64,000 bases of DNA from RAM1 sp050247515. GTDB taxonomy: Bacteria; Pseudomonadota; Gammaproteobacteria; Burkholderiales; Burkholderiaceae_C. Where the stretch lies: positions 1-64,000 of the forward strand of contig JBFWUB010000014.1 of NCBI GenBank assembly GCA_050247515.1, read 5' to 3'. Below the pieces are notes generated by a model, which was not told the DNA's origin, did not search any database, and worked only from the letters and a program-made list of their open reading frames with translations. The translations under genes were made by a program, and so were the position numbers. Of this stretch, positions 26,904 through 35,294 are shown in pieces. How positions within the stretch are numbered: the stretch's first letter is position 1; every line of letters starts with the position of its first letter.

Positions 26904-28433
26904 ATGACCGCGTCGTTTGCCTCTCCCCGGCCGGTCGAGGTGGCGCTGCTGGCCAGCGTCTTCGTCGTAGCCGCCTGCGGGCTCGTCTACGAGCTGGCAG
27001 CCGCAGCACTCGCGTCCTATGTGCTGGGCGACTCGGTGCTGCAGTTCTCCACCATCATTGGGGCCTACCTGTTCGCCATGGGCGTGGGCTCGTACCTGTC
27101 CAGGTTCTTTGATCGGCAGTTGCCCGCGCACTTCCTGCGCATTGAGCTGCTGGTGGCGCTGATCGGTGGTGCGCTGCCGGCCCTGCTGTTCATTGCCAAT
27201 GCCTGGGCGCCCGGCGCATTCCGGCTGATGCTGTACGGGCTGGTGCTGGTGGTGGGCATGCTGGTGGGGCTGGAGATACCGCTGGTCATGCGCATCCTCA
27301 AGCGCAATGTGGCGCTGCGTGATCTGGTGTCGCAGGTTCTTACGTTTGACTACCTGGGCGCGCTGGCCGTGTCGGTCGCCTTCCCGCTGGTGCTGGTGCC
27401 GCAGCTGGGGCTGATCCGCACCGGGCTGCTGTTTGGCCTGATGAACGCGGCCGTGGCACTGTGGGCGCTGTGGCTGTTCCGCCATGAGCTGCGCCAGTGG
27501 CGCGCACACGCCGCGGCGTGCGTGGGTGTGCTGACCGTTCTGACTGCGGGCTTTGCCGGGGCCGACCACATCACCACGCTGGCTGAAGACCGCTTCTACC
27601 AGGACCGCATCGTGGCCAGCGAAAGGTCGCCCTGGCAGCGCATCGTGGTGACGCAGGGCCGCACCGGCCACCGCCTGTTCCTCAACGGCAACCTGCAGTT
27701 TGCCGAGCGTGACGAATACCGCTACCACGAGGCGCTGGTCCACCCCGCCATGGCCGCCCATGGCGCGCCGAAGAAGGTGGCCGTGCTGGGCGGCGGCGAC
27801 GGCATGGCCGTGCGTGAAGTGTTGAAGTACCCGTCCGTTGAAAGCGTGACGCTGGTGGAGCTGGACCCGGCGATGACGCGGCTGTTTGCGCAGCAGCCCG
27901 CGCTGGCGCAGCTGAACGCCCATGCACTGGCTTCGCCCAAGGTGAGCATTGTCAACACCGATGCCTTCAAGTGGCTGGAGCAGGACGCAGGCAGCTACGA
28001 CGTGATCGTGGTGGACTTCCCCGACCCGACCAACTTTGCCATCGGCAAGCTGTACACCAACTCGTTCTACGCCCTGCTGGACCAGCGGCTGGCCGCGGGC
28101 GGCTATGCCGTGGTGCAGACCACGTCGCCGCTGGTGGCGCGCAAGAGCTTCTGGACGGTGGTGAGCACGATTGAATCGGTGGGCCTGCGCGCCGCGCCCT
28201 ACCACGCGCATGTGCCCAGCTTTGGTGAATGGGGCTTTGTCATCGCCAGCCGCAGGCCCTGGCGCATGCCCGAGGCACTGCCCGCGGGCTTGCGCTTTCT
28301 GGACCTGCCGGCGATCGCGCCGATGTTTGACTTTCCGCGCGACATGGCGCGCGTGCCGGCGGACGTCAACCGCCTGTCCAACCAGGCGCTGGTCACCACC
28401 TACGAACGCGAATGGGGCAAGGTGCACGAATGA
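26904..28433 (+). CDS. Membrane-anchored spermidine-synthase-like aminopropyltransferase
   Basis: 509 residues. The first ~210 form about seven transmembrane segments, starting VALLASVFVVAACGLVYELAA. The soluble C-terminal part is a spermidine synthase fold: YRYHEALVHPAM, VAVLGGGDGMAVREVLKYP (SAM-type glycine loop), LVELDPAMT, and YDVIVVDFPDP with the catalytic Asp. It may transfer aminopropyl groups from decarboxylated SAM to an unknown acceptor. A speD gene exists at 35291 but is not in this operon. ATG 26904 was chosen because the upstream extension would be the intergenic repeat. The stop overlaps the next start (ATGA). Confidence 0.88.
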   Translation: MTASFASPRPVEVALLASVFVVAACGLVYELAAAALASYVLGDSVLQFSTIIGAYLFAMGVGSYLSRFFDRQLPAHFLRIELLVALIGGALPALLFIANAWAPGAFRLMLYGLVLVVGMLVGLEIPLVMRILKRNVALRDLVSQVLTFDYLGALAVSVAFPLVLVPQLGLIRTGLLFGLMNAAVALWALWLFRHELRQWRAHAAACVGVLTVLTAGFAGADHITTLAEDRFYQDRIVASERSPWQRIVVTQGRTGHRLFLNGNLQFAERDEYRYHEALVHPAMAAHGAPKKVAVLGGGDGMAVREVLKYPSVESVTLVELDPAMTRLFAQQPALAQLNAHALASPKVSIVNTDAFKWLEQDAGSYDVIVVDFPDPTNFAIGKLYTNSFYALLDQRLAAGGYAVVQTTSPLVARKSFWTVVSTIESVGLRAAPYHAHVPSFGEWGFVIASRRPWRMPEALPAGLRFLDLPAIAPMFDFPRDMARVPADVNRLSNQALVTTYEREWGKVHE

Positions 28434-30007
28434 TCACCCGGCGCAGCACTCTGGTTGCCATGGGTGCAGGCGCCGCGCTGCCGATGGCGGGCTGTCGGCA
28501 GGCGGCAGATATTGCGGGCGGCTTCACCGGCATCAGCCACGAGCGCGGCCACCTGCTGCGCGAGCCGCCGCGCGGCATGGTGCCGGGCGTGACGCGTCGC
28601 GTGCACACGCTCATTGCCGGCGGCGGCGTGGCCGGCCTGGCCGCGGCCCGCGCGCTGCGGCTGCAGGGGCGGGATGACTTTGCGCTGCTGGAGCTGGAAG
28701 ACACCGCCGGCGGCAACAGCCGCGCGGGCCGCGTGCGGGGCATCGCCTGCCCGCTGGGCGCGCACTACCTGCCGGTGCCGGGCGACGACGCGCATGAGGT
28801 GCAGGACCTGCTGGAAGAACTGGGCCTGCGCCGGCGCGTGGCGGGGCGCTGGCAATACGATGAACGCCACCTGTGCCACAGCCCGCAGGAGCGCCTGTTT
28901 TTCAACGGTGAATGGCAGGACGGCCTGCTGCCCGTGCAGGATGTGGGCGCGGCCACGCTGGCGCAGTACACACGGTTTGGGCAACGCATTGCAGATATCC
29001 AGCGCACGGCACGCTTTGCACTGCCCTCGTTTCGCGCGCCGTTCAAGCCCCTGCATGCCGCGCTGGACAGCGCGACGTTTGCCCGCTGGCTGGACGAACA
29101 GGGGCTGGACGATGCGCACCTGCGCTGGTACCTGGACTATTGCTGCCGCGACGATTACGGCGCCGGCATCGCCACCGTGTCGGCCTGGGCGGGCGTGCAC
29201 TACTTTGCCAGCCGCCACGGCTTTCAGGCGCCGGGCGGTCACGACACGCAGCGCGATGCGGTGCTGACCTGGCCCGAAGGCAATGGCTGGCTTACCCGGC
29301 AGCTGGCCGCGCCGCTGGGTGAGCGGCTGCGCCCAGCGCGCACGGTGCTGCGTGTTGCCCAAACGCGCCAGGGCGTCGAGGTGGACGCGCTCGACCACGC
29401 CACGCGCACGCTGGAGCGCTGGCAGGCGCGCCAGTGCATCGTGGCGCTGCCGGTGCTGGTGGCCGCGCGCGTGGTGCACAACCCGCCGCCGGTGCTGAAG
29501 GACGCCGCGGCGCGCACACGCTACGCGCCCTGGCTGGTGGCCAACATCCACCTGCGCGCACCACTGCAGGACCGCCCCGGCGCAGCCCCGAGCTGGGACA
29601 ACGTGGTGTACGGCGCCACCGGCCTGGGCTATGTGGATGCGCGCCACCAGCTGCTCGACCCGCGCCCCGGCCCCACGGTGCTGACCTGGTACCACGCCCC
29701 GGGCCCATCGCCTCAGGCCCGTGCACAGCTGCTGGATGCCCCCTGGGCGCATTGGCGCGACCGGTTACTGGCGGAGCTGGCACACGCCCACCCCGACCTG
29801 CCGGACGTGGCCACGCAGATCGACATCACGCGCTACGGTCACGCGATGGCCGTTCCGCTGCCCGGCGCGCGGCGCGCGGCGCTCGCTGCCGCCGTGGTCT
29901 CGCCGCCCAGCGGCATGCTGCGCTTCGCCCACAGCGACTGGTCGGGCTACTCGGTATTTGAAGAGGCGTTCACGCGCGGTCACCACGCCGGCATGGCTGT
30001 CAGTTAA
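28430..30007 (+). CDS. FAD-dependent amine-oxidase-like protein, probable Tat lipoprotein
   Basis: 525 residues. The N-terminus MITRRSTLVAMGAGAALPMAGC combines a twin Arg and a lipobox (MAGC), so it is probably exported by Tat and lipidated at Cys22. A dinucleotide-binding fold follows (LIAGGGVAGLAAARALRLQG, then ELEDTAGGNSRAG), and the C-terminal part has the amine-oxidase-type return to FAD (HSDWSGYSVFEEAFTRG). It starts inside the stop of the spermidine-synthase-like gene, so the two act together: aminopropyl transfer followed by oxidation of a polyamine-like product is an attractive but unproven reading. Confidence 0.82.
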   Translation: MITRRSTLVAMGAGAALPMAGCRQAADIAGGFTGISHERGHLLREPPRGMVPGVTRRVHTLIAGGGVAGLAAARALRLQGRDDFALLELEDTAGGNSRAGRVRGIACPLGAHYLPVPGDDAHEVQDLLEELGLRRRVAGRWQYDERHLCHSPQERLFFNGEWQDGLLPVQDVGAATLAQYTRFGQRIADIQRTARFALPSFRAPFKPLHAALDSATFARWLDEQGLDDAHLRWYLDYCCRDDYGAGIATVSAWAGVHYFASRHGFQAPGGHDTQRDAVLTWPEGNGWLTRQLAAPLGERLRPARTVLRVAQTRQGVEVDALDHATRTLERWQARQCIVALPVLVAARVVHNPPPVLKDAAARTRYAPWLVANIHLRAPLQDRPGAAPSWDNVVYGATGLGYVDARHQLLDPRPGPTVLTWYHAPGPSPQARAQLLDAPWAHWRDRLLAELAHAHPDLPDVATQIDITRYGHAMAVPLPGARRAALAAAVVSPPSGMLRFAHSDWSGYSVFEEAFTRGHHAGMAVS

Positions 30008-30434
30008 GCGGCGACTTGCCGGGTCGGAACATCCGGCAAAGGTCATGGGCTGCGGGATCAAAGCCCGCAGCGCGCAGCCTGTCCGCCGTGCAGGCTGCCG
30101 GCTGGCCGCTGCACACCTCGGACGCGCGGGCATGGGCTTCATTGAGCTGGACGCAATCGGTGCCCGTTCGTATCCCGGTGGCCGTGGATGCAGCTTCGCG
30201 CAGCGCGGTCGCGCCTGAGGCTGCTGCTGCGGGGACAGTTGCCGTCGCCGGGGGCGTGGCCGCCGGCGTCGGTGCAGTCACTTGGTTGCTGGCGGACGAG
30301 CCGGAGGCCGGCACGGTCCCGCGGTAGTTGAGCCATGCGACCAGTGCCAAAGCCAACACGACGACCAGTGCGACAACGCCTGAACGCGCGGGCGAGCGTC
30401 GGACCGTTAGGGAGGGCGGAACATGCTTCACCAA
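30000..30434 (-). CDS. Hypothetical single-pass membrane protein with periplasmic Cys-rich tail
   Basis: 144 residues. One hydrophobic segment at about 20-36 (VVALVVVLALALVAWL), then a Pro/Ala/Thr-rich linker, then a compact tail containing four Cys (TDCVQLNEAHARASEVC, AACTADRLRAAGF, DLCRMFRPG). The frame overlaps the preceding FAD gene by 8 bp at the 3' ends. The composition and ordered tail suggest a real gene; the family was not recognised. A DUF-like secreted or anchored role is the most that can be said. Confidence 0.55.
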   Translation of the reverse strand: MVKHVPPSLTVRRSPARSGVVALVVVLALALVAWLNYRGTVPASGSSASNQVTAPTPAATPPATATVPAAAASGATALREAASTATGIRTGTDCVQLNEAHARASEVCSGQPAACTADRLRAAGFDPAAHDLCRMFRPGKSPLN

Positions 30435-30456
30435 AAAACCATTCTGTCGTGAGGGT

Positions 30457-30473
30457 TAACAAAAATTTTGTTA
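30457..30473. promoter_or_regulatory. AT-rich palindrome before the amine-oxidase gene
   Basis: TAACAAAA-A-TTTTGTTA is a perfect 8-bp-arm palindrome in the AT-rich space (30435-30533) between two divergent genes. Position and symmetry suggest a regulator site or part of the promoter region. Confidence 0.35.
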
Positions 30474-30533
30474 CAAAAAATGAACAAAAGCATCTTAATT
30501 GCGCATTTGTAACATCTGTTATGAGGCTTGATC

Positions 30534-32156
30534 ATGGATGAATTGAGGCGCAAATTGACCCTGGGTGCGTTGGGTGCCTCCACTGCAGGCGGCCTGCTCG
30601 GCATGGGCGCTGCCAGTGCGCAGTCGGCAGGGGCGCGCCGCACTTCGGTGATCGTGATCGGGGCGGGTGTTGCGGGGCTGGCGGCCGCACGCAAGCTTGC
30701 GCGTGCCGGGCACGTTGTGACGGTGATCGAGGCGCGCAGTCGAATTGGCGGACGGGTCTGGACCGAAGTGAACGAAGGCGTGCCCATGGACATCGGCGCG
30801 GGCTGGATTCACGGGCCGGATGGCGGCAATCCTATTACGGCGTTGGCGACCGAAGCCGGGGCCGCGACTTACCTCACTGACGACGAATCGGTACAGGTCT
30901 TCAATGCGACCGGCACCGACGTGACCGCGCAACAGTTTCCGGCTGGCAAGGCGAAATACGATGGATTACTGGCTGCCGTCAACACGGCGATGGCAGGTTC
31001 GGGCCCTGACAAGTCGCTTGCGGCAGCCCTCACGGCAGCTGATGCCACTGCGCTGACCGATCCATTCTCCGCCTACCTTCTTACGTCGACACTGGAATTC
31101 GATACCGGGGGCTGGCTTGAGGCCCTTTCGGCGCGTAACTATTTCAACGGGTCCAAGTACCCTGGAAAGGACGTGCTGTTTCCTGGCGGCTACAAAGCCA
31201 TTCCCGACCTTCTGGCCAAAGGGCTGGATGTGCGGCTGAACAGTCCGGTGACCAGCGTGACGCATACGGATACCGGTGTTACGGTGGTGGCCGGAGGCGC
31301 CAACTACACAGCCGACTATTGCGTTGTAACCATTCCTTTAGGCGTACTGCGCGCTAACAGTGTGTCGTTCTCCCCCGCGCTCTCCACGGAAAAGCAGGCG
31401 GCCATGAACCGCCTTGGCGTGGGCCAAATCAACAAGGTGTTCATGCTTTTTGACAGTGCGTTCTGGCCGACGGATACCCAATACTTTGGCTGGCACTCGC
31501 CGATTCGCGGCAAGTACTCGTACTTCCTCAGCTACCGAAAGTTCAGCGGCTTCAATTGCCTGGTGACCTTCGGCTTTGGCGAGCAGGGTGCAGCGATCGA
31601 AGCCATGACAGAAGCCCAACTGATCGCTGACGTAACGCCCGCCTTGACCACCATCTTCGGCTCTGCCGCGGTGGCACCACGGCGCGCCATCCGTACAGGC
31701 TGGAACAACGATCCATTTGCCAAGGGTGCCTATTCATTCGCCGGCATCGACAGTACGGCGCAGGACCATGAAATCCTGGCCGCGCCTCAGGGCAGCCGAC
31801 TTCTGTTTGCTGGTGAGCACACACATGAGCTGTATCGGGCGACCGTGCACGGCGCTTACCTGACTGGAATCCGCGAGGCGGACCGTGTGCTGGCGGTGGC
31901 CACCGCCTCGTCGGCACTGTCCGAGGCGGAGCGCGTGCTGAACTGGGCCGAGTCCGCTGCACCCGAGCTTATTGGTCCGCGTGGTGTAGTGACACGCACA
32001 TCGGGTGTCTATACCTATCGCTACTACCCCACCACCAACAGCTTCGCCGGCGTGGATGACAAGCGTAATGTTGTGTACCTCAGTCCAGCGGGTGTGCTCA
32101 CAGTCGTGGGGACGATTGATAAATACTGGCCGTCCGTCCTGGCAGCTGGGTTCTAG
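30534..32156 (+). CDS. Flavin monoamine/polyamine oxidase with extra C-terminal module
   Basis: 540 residues. A likely signal peptide covers residues 1-30 (LGALGASTAGGLLGMGAASAQ). The FAD domain has VIVIGAGVAGLAAARKLA and EARSRIGGRVWT, and the C-terminal flavin contact is LLFAGEHTHELYRATVHGAY, typical of the MAO/polyamine oxidase family. About 75 further residues (466-540: LNWAESAAPELIGP, YTYRYYPTTNSFAGVDD, VYLSPAGVLTVVGTIDKYW) form a separate module that I associate with many secreted Burkholderiales proteins. ATG 30534 has GAGG at 30523-30526. Codon use is visibly less GC3-biased than in the flanking genes, a sign of recent transfer. Confidence 0.88.
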   Translation: MDELRRKLTLGALGASTAGGLLGMGAASAQSAGARRTSVIVIGAGVAGLAAARKLARAGHVVTVIEARSRIGGRVWTEVNEGVPMDIGAGWIHGPDGGNPITALATEAGAATYLTDDESVQVFNATGTDVTAQQFPAGKAKYDGLLAAVNTAMAGSGPDKSLAAALTAADATALTDPFSAYLLTSTLEFDTGGWLEALSARNYFNGSKYPGKDVLFPGGYKAIPDLLAKGLDVRLNSPVTSVTHTDTGVTVVAGGANYTADYCVVTIPLGVLRANSVSFSPALSTEKQAAMNRLGVGQINKVFMLFDSAFWPTDTQYFGWHSPIRGKYSYFLSYRKFSGFNCLVTFGFGEQGAAIEAMTEAQLIADVTPALTTIFGSAAVAPRRAIRTGWNNDPFAKGAYSFAGIDSTAQDHEILAAPQGSRLLFAGEHTHELYRATVHGAYLTGIREADRVLAVATASSALSEAERVLNWAESAAPELIGPRGVVTRTSGVYTYRYYPTTNSFAGVDDKRNVVYLSPAGVLTVVGTIDKYWPSVLAAGF

Positions 32157-32199
32157 CCTGGACGCCGCTTCCGGCCCCACGTGCCTTGATGGCGCGTTC

Positions 32200-32216
32200 T
32201 GGCGCATAATGCGCCA
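32200..32216. promoter_or_regulatory. Palindromic operator of the ParD-like/zeta operon
   Basis: TGGCGCAT-A-ATGCGCCA is a perfect 17-base palindrome 14 bases before the GTG start. It contains a -10-like CATAAT at 32205-32210, so a bound antitoxin would block RNA polymerase. Autoregulation by the antitoxin is the usual scheme for such operons; the site itself is directly visible. Confidence 0.6.
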
Positions 32217-32230
32217 AAAAGGAGGACGCC

Positions 32231-32587
32231 GTGGCCGAGAATCCCGCATTCGTTTCCGTCAAGCTGCCGGCAGAGCTGGTCAACCAGGCGCGTGAAGCGT
32301 CGCAGACCATGCGCCGATCCGTGGCCAGCCAGATCGAATACTGGGCCACGCTGGGCAAGGCGCTGGAGCACGCCGGCCTGACCACCAGTGACAGCCAGGC
32401 GCTGATCGCCCGCCAGGAACGCGCGCCTTACACCCTGTCGCCGCCCGCCAGCGGCCTGTCGCCCGACCTGGACGACCTGCAAGGCCATGTGGTGGCGCTG
32501 GCCAAGTCCGGCGCGCTGGCCGAGCGCACCCAGCAGGCCGTGGCCACCAACCGGGCCAGGCGCGGCAAGGACCCCAAAGCAGCCTGA
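32231..32587 (+). CDS. ParD-like antitoxin
   Basis: 118 residues from GTG 32231, with GGAGG at 32221-32225. The N-terminal third reads as a ribbon-helix-helix DNA-binding domain (FVSVKLPAELVNQAREAS, then RRSVASQIEYWATLG), as in ParD-like antitoxins. The C-terminal part is polar and probably disordered, the usual toxin-binding arm. It is followed 6 bp later by a zeta-type toxin gene, an uncommon pairing compared with epsilon-zeta. Confidence 0.8.
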   Translation: MAENPAFVSVKLPAELVNQAREASQTMRRSVASQIEYWATLGKALEHAGLTTSDSQALIARQERAPYTLSPPASGLSPDLDDLQGHVVALAKSGALAERTQQAVATNRARRGKDPKAA

Positions 32588-32593
32588 CGGCGC

Positions 32594-33187
32594 ATGCCGG
32601 TTCTGCACCTGATCGCCGGGCCCAATGGCGCCGGCAAGTCCACGCTTTACCGCTGCCTGCTGGCGCCGCGGTATCCGGCGCTGCCGTTCGTCAACGCGCA
32701 GGCTTACGAACAGGAGCACCTGCAGCACCTGCCCACGCCCGAGGCGCGCGCGCTGGCCGCGCGCGAATGGGCCGACGTCCAGCGCCAGGCGCTGCTGCGC
32801 GCCGGCCGGCCGTTCGTGACGGAAACGGCCCTGTCCCACCCGTCGCGCCTGGCGCTTGTCGCGCAGGCGCGCGCACAGGGCTACGAAGTGGTGCTGTATG
32901 CGCTGTGCGTGGACGAGCCGCGCCGCCTGCTGCAGCGCGTGAGCCAGCGCCAGCGCGAGGGCGGCCACGGCGTGCCGTCGCACAAGGTGCTGGAGCGCTA
33001 CCCGCGCTGCGTGGACAACCTGCGCCGCGCCGTACACATGGCCGACCTGGCGCTGCTGATGGACGCCAGCGACGCCAGCCAGGGCGGCCCGCGCCTGATT
33101 GCCACCATTGCCGCGGGCCAGATGCAGTTGCACGCGGTGCTGCGCCCGCGCTGGGCCGAAAAGGTGCTGGGGTTCGCCGAGGGCTGA
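32594..33187 (+). CDS. Zeta-toxin-family kinase
   Basis: 197 residues with an N-terminal P-loop GPNGAGKST and a following FVTETALSHPSRLALVAQA segment; this ETALSH region matches the sugar-substrate side of zeta/PezT-like enzymes. VPSHKVLERYPRCVDNL in the second half resembles the conserved RR..VP...I..R(Y/F) element of the family. Zeta toxins phosphorylate UDP-N-acetylglucosamine and block cell-wall synthesis; some chromosomal relatives use other substrates. Partner is the ParD-like gene upstream. Confidence 0.82.
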   Translation: MPVLHLIAGPNGAGKSTLYRCLLAPRYPALPFVNAQAYEQEHLQHLPTPEARALAAREWADVQRQALLRAGRPFVTETALSHPSRLALVAQARAQGYEVVLYALCVDEPRRLLQRVSQRQREGGHGVPSHKVLERYPRCVDNLRRAVHMADLALLMDASDASQGGPRLIATIAAGQMQLHAVLRPRWAEKVLGFAEG

Positions 33188-33204
33188 CGAGGCAGGGTGC
33201 GCGC

Positions 33205-34590
33205 TCAGGCGCGCATCAGCGCCTCGATCTCGTCCGCCTTCACCGGCACCCCGCGCGAAATCAGCTCGCAGCCCGAGGGCGTCACGATGGCGTCGTCTTC
33301 AATGCGGATGCCGATGTTGTGGAACTGCTCCGGCACGCCTTCGCCGGGGCGCACATAGATGCCGGGCTCAATCGTGAGCACCATGCCCGGGCGCAGCACG
33401 CGGCTGGGGCGGTTCTTGATGAGCTCGTTGCTCAGCGGGTCGCGCCGCTCGCTCACCTCGCCCACCTGGCCGGGTTCCACGTAGCTGCCGCAGTCGTGCA
33501 CGTCCATGCCCAGCCAGTGGCCGGTGCGGTGCATGTAGAACCTGAAATACGCGCGGCTGTCGATCACGTCGTCCACTGTGCCCACCTTGTTCCTGTCCAG
33601 CAGGCCCACATCCAGCATGCCCTGGGACAGCACGCGCACCGTGGCGTCGTGCGGGTCGGTAAAGCGGTTGCCGGGCTTTGTTGCTGCCACAGCCGCGTCT
33701 TGTGAGGCCAGCACCAGGTCGTACAGCACGCGCTGCGGCCCGGTGTACTGTCCGTTGGCCGGGAAGGTGCGGGTGATGTCGCTGGCATAGCCGTCCAGCT
33801 CGCAGCCCGCGTCGATCAGCACCAGCTCGCCGGTGCGCACCGGCGCGGCGTCGGCGCGGTAGTGCAGCACGCAGGCGTTGGCGCCCGCCGCCACGATGGA
33901 GCCGTACGCCGGGTACTGCGAGCCGCCCAGGCGGAACTCATGCAGCAGCTCGGCGTCCAGGTGGTATTCGCGCACGTCCTTGCCCTCGCGCAGCATGCGC
34001 GCGCTCAGCTGCATGGCACGGATGTGGGCGCGCGCGCTGATGGCCGCGGCGCGGCGCATCACGTCCTGTTCATGCGCGTCCTTGATCAGGCGCATTTCGT
34101 CCAGCACGCCGCACAGGTCGCGCTGCTGCTCGGGGCACAGTGCGCCATAGCGCACGCGCGCGCGCACCTGGTTCAGCCAGCCTCCCACGCGCGCCTCCAG
34201 CCCGGGGTGAATGGCAAACGGGTACCAGGCGGCGTCACGGTTCTCCATGAGTTTGGGCAGCTGGGCGTCCAGCTCGCCCACGGCATGGGCGGCGTCCACG
34301 CCCAGTGCGGCGGGCGCGGCATCGGGGCCCAGGCGAAAGCCGTCCCAGATTTCGCGCTCCAGGTCCTTGGGCTGGCAAAACAGCGTGCTGGCGCCATCGC
34401 CGGTGATCACCAGGCAGGCATTGGGCTCGGTAAAGCCCGTCAGGTAATAAAAGTAGCTGTCATGGCGGAACAGGAAGTCGCTGTCGCGGTTGCGCGGGTG
34501 TTCCGCCGCGGTGGGGACGATGGCAATGCCGTCGCGGCCGATGGCGGCGGCCACGCGGGCGCGGCGCTGGGCGTACAGGGAGGTGGTCAT
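33205..34590 (-). CDS. pepP: Xaa-Pro aminopeptidase
   Basis: 461 residues, the usual length of aminopeptidase P. The N-terminal domain (about 1-175) carries RDSDFLFRHDSYFYYLTGF; the pita-bread catalytic domain contains the five manganese ligands in order: Asp in LIDAGCELDGYASDITR (two Asp), His in HRTGHWLGMDVHD, Glu in MVLTIEPGIY and Glu in IGIRIEDD. It removes N-terminal residues before proline. Its start overlaps the murU stop as ATGA, so it belongs to the speD-murU-pepP operon. Confidence 0.95.
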   Translation of the reverse strand: MTTSLYAQRRARVAAAIGRDGIAIVPTAAEHPRNRDSDFLFRHDSYFYYLTGFTEPNACLVITGDGASTLFCQPKDLEREIWDGFRLGPDAAPAALGVDAAHAVGELDAQLPKLMENRDAAWYPFAIHPGLEARVGGWLNQVRARVRYGALCPEQQRDLCGVLDEMRLIKDAHEQDVMRRAAAISARAHIRAMQLSARMLREGKDVREYHLDAELLHEFRLGGSQYPAYGSIVAAGANACVLHYRADAAPVRTGELVLIDAGCELDGYASDITRTFPANGQYTGPQRVLYDLVLASQDAAVAATKPGNRFTDPHDATVRVLSQGMLDVGLLDRNKVGTVDDVIDSRAYFRFYMHRTGHWLGMDVHDCGSYVEPGQVGEVSERRDPLSNELIKNRPSRVLRPGMVLTIEPGIYVRPGEGVPEQFHNIGIRIEDDAIVTPSGCELISRGVPVKADEIEALMRA

Positions 34591-35294
34591 GGCGTGTTGA
34601 CTTGAGGGGTGTTCAGTTGGGCCAGCCGCTCGGGCGTGCCCACATCGGTCCAGCGGCCGGTGTACAGCTCGGCGGTGATCTGCCCATTGTCCATCGCAGC
34701 ACGCAGCAACGGGGCCAGCGGGGCTTTGATGCCGGCCGGGTTGCCGGCGGGGATGTTGCAGTACGGCGGCGCAAACAAGGCCCGCCGGTACAGGCCGATG
34801 GTGGAGAAGGTGTATTTCACGTCGGCCTGGTTCAGCGCCAGGCCCTCTGCCGACAGCCCGAAATCACCCTTCGGGTTGTGCGGCGGGTTGGGCACGAGCC
34901 AGATATGGCCCAGCTTGCCGCTGGCGGCAAAGCGGTCCACCACCGCCTGCGTGAAGGCAAAGCCGGGCAGGTACACGTCGCCGGCCAGCACCCAGAACAG
35001 GTCGTCCAGCATGGGCAGCGCGCGCACGATGCCGCCGGCTGTCTCCAGCGCGCCGCCAAAGTCGCGGCCTTCGCGGGAATAGGCCAGCCGGTTGCCGTAA
35101 CGCTGCTCGATCTGCTCGCCCAGCCAGGCCGTGTTGGCCAGCTGGCGGGTGAAGCCGCCCGCAGCCAGAGCCTCCATGGGCCATTGCATCAGCGGCTTGC
35201 CCTGAACTTGCAGCAATGGTTTAGGTGTGGCGTCGGTCAGCGGTCGCATGCGTTCACCGCGCCCCGCCGCCAGAATCATGGCCTGCGCCATCAT
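34587..35294 (-). CDS. murU: Nucleotidyltransferase MurU (MurNAc-1-phosphate uridylyltransferase)
   Basis: 235 residues. The N-terminal MILAAGRGERMRPLTDATPKPLLQV is the nucleotidyltransferase signature (split here for reading: AAGRGERMRPLT, PKPLLQV), followed by LAGDVYLPGF (metal Asp) and WTDVGTPERL at the end. Length and sequence fit MurU, which joins MurNAc-1-phosphate to UTP in the AmgK-MurU recycling route. The start ATG 35294 overlaps the speD stop as ATGA. The kinase partner amgK is 23 kb away. Confidence 0.85.
   Translation of the reverse strand: MMAQAMILAAGRGERMRPLTDATPKPLLQVQGKPLMQWPMEALAAGGFTRQLANTAWLGEQIEQRYGNRLAYSREGRDFGGALETAGGIVRALPMLDDLFWVLAGDVYLPGFAFTQAVVDRFAASGKLGHIWLVPNPPHNPKGDFGLSAEGLALNQADVKYTFSTIGLYRRALFAPPYCNIPAGNPAGIKAPLAPLLRAAMDNGQITAELYTGRWTDVGTPERLAQLNTPQVNTP

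Noticed and set aside
30049..30071. Hairpin GCTGCGGG/CCCGCAGC
   Set aside because: No T-run and it lies inside the likely coding region of the small leftward protein; not called a terminator.
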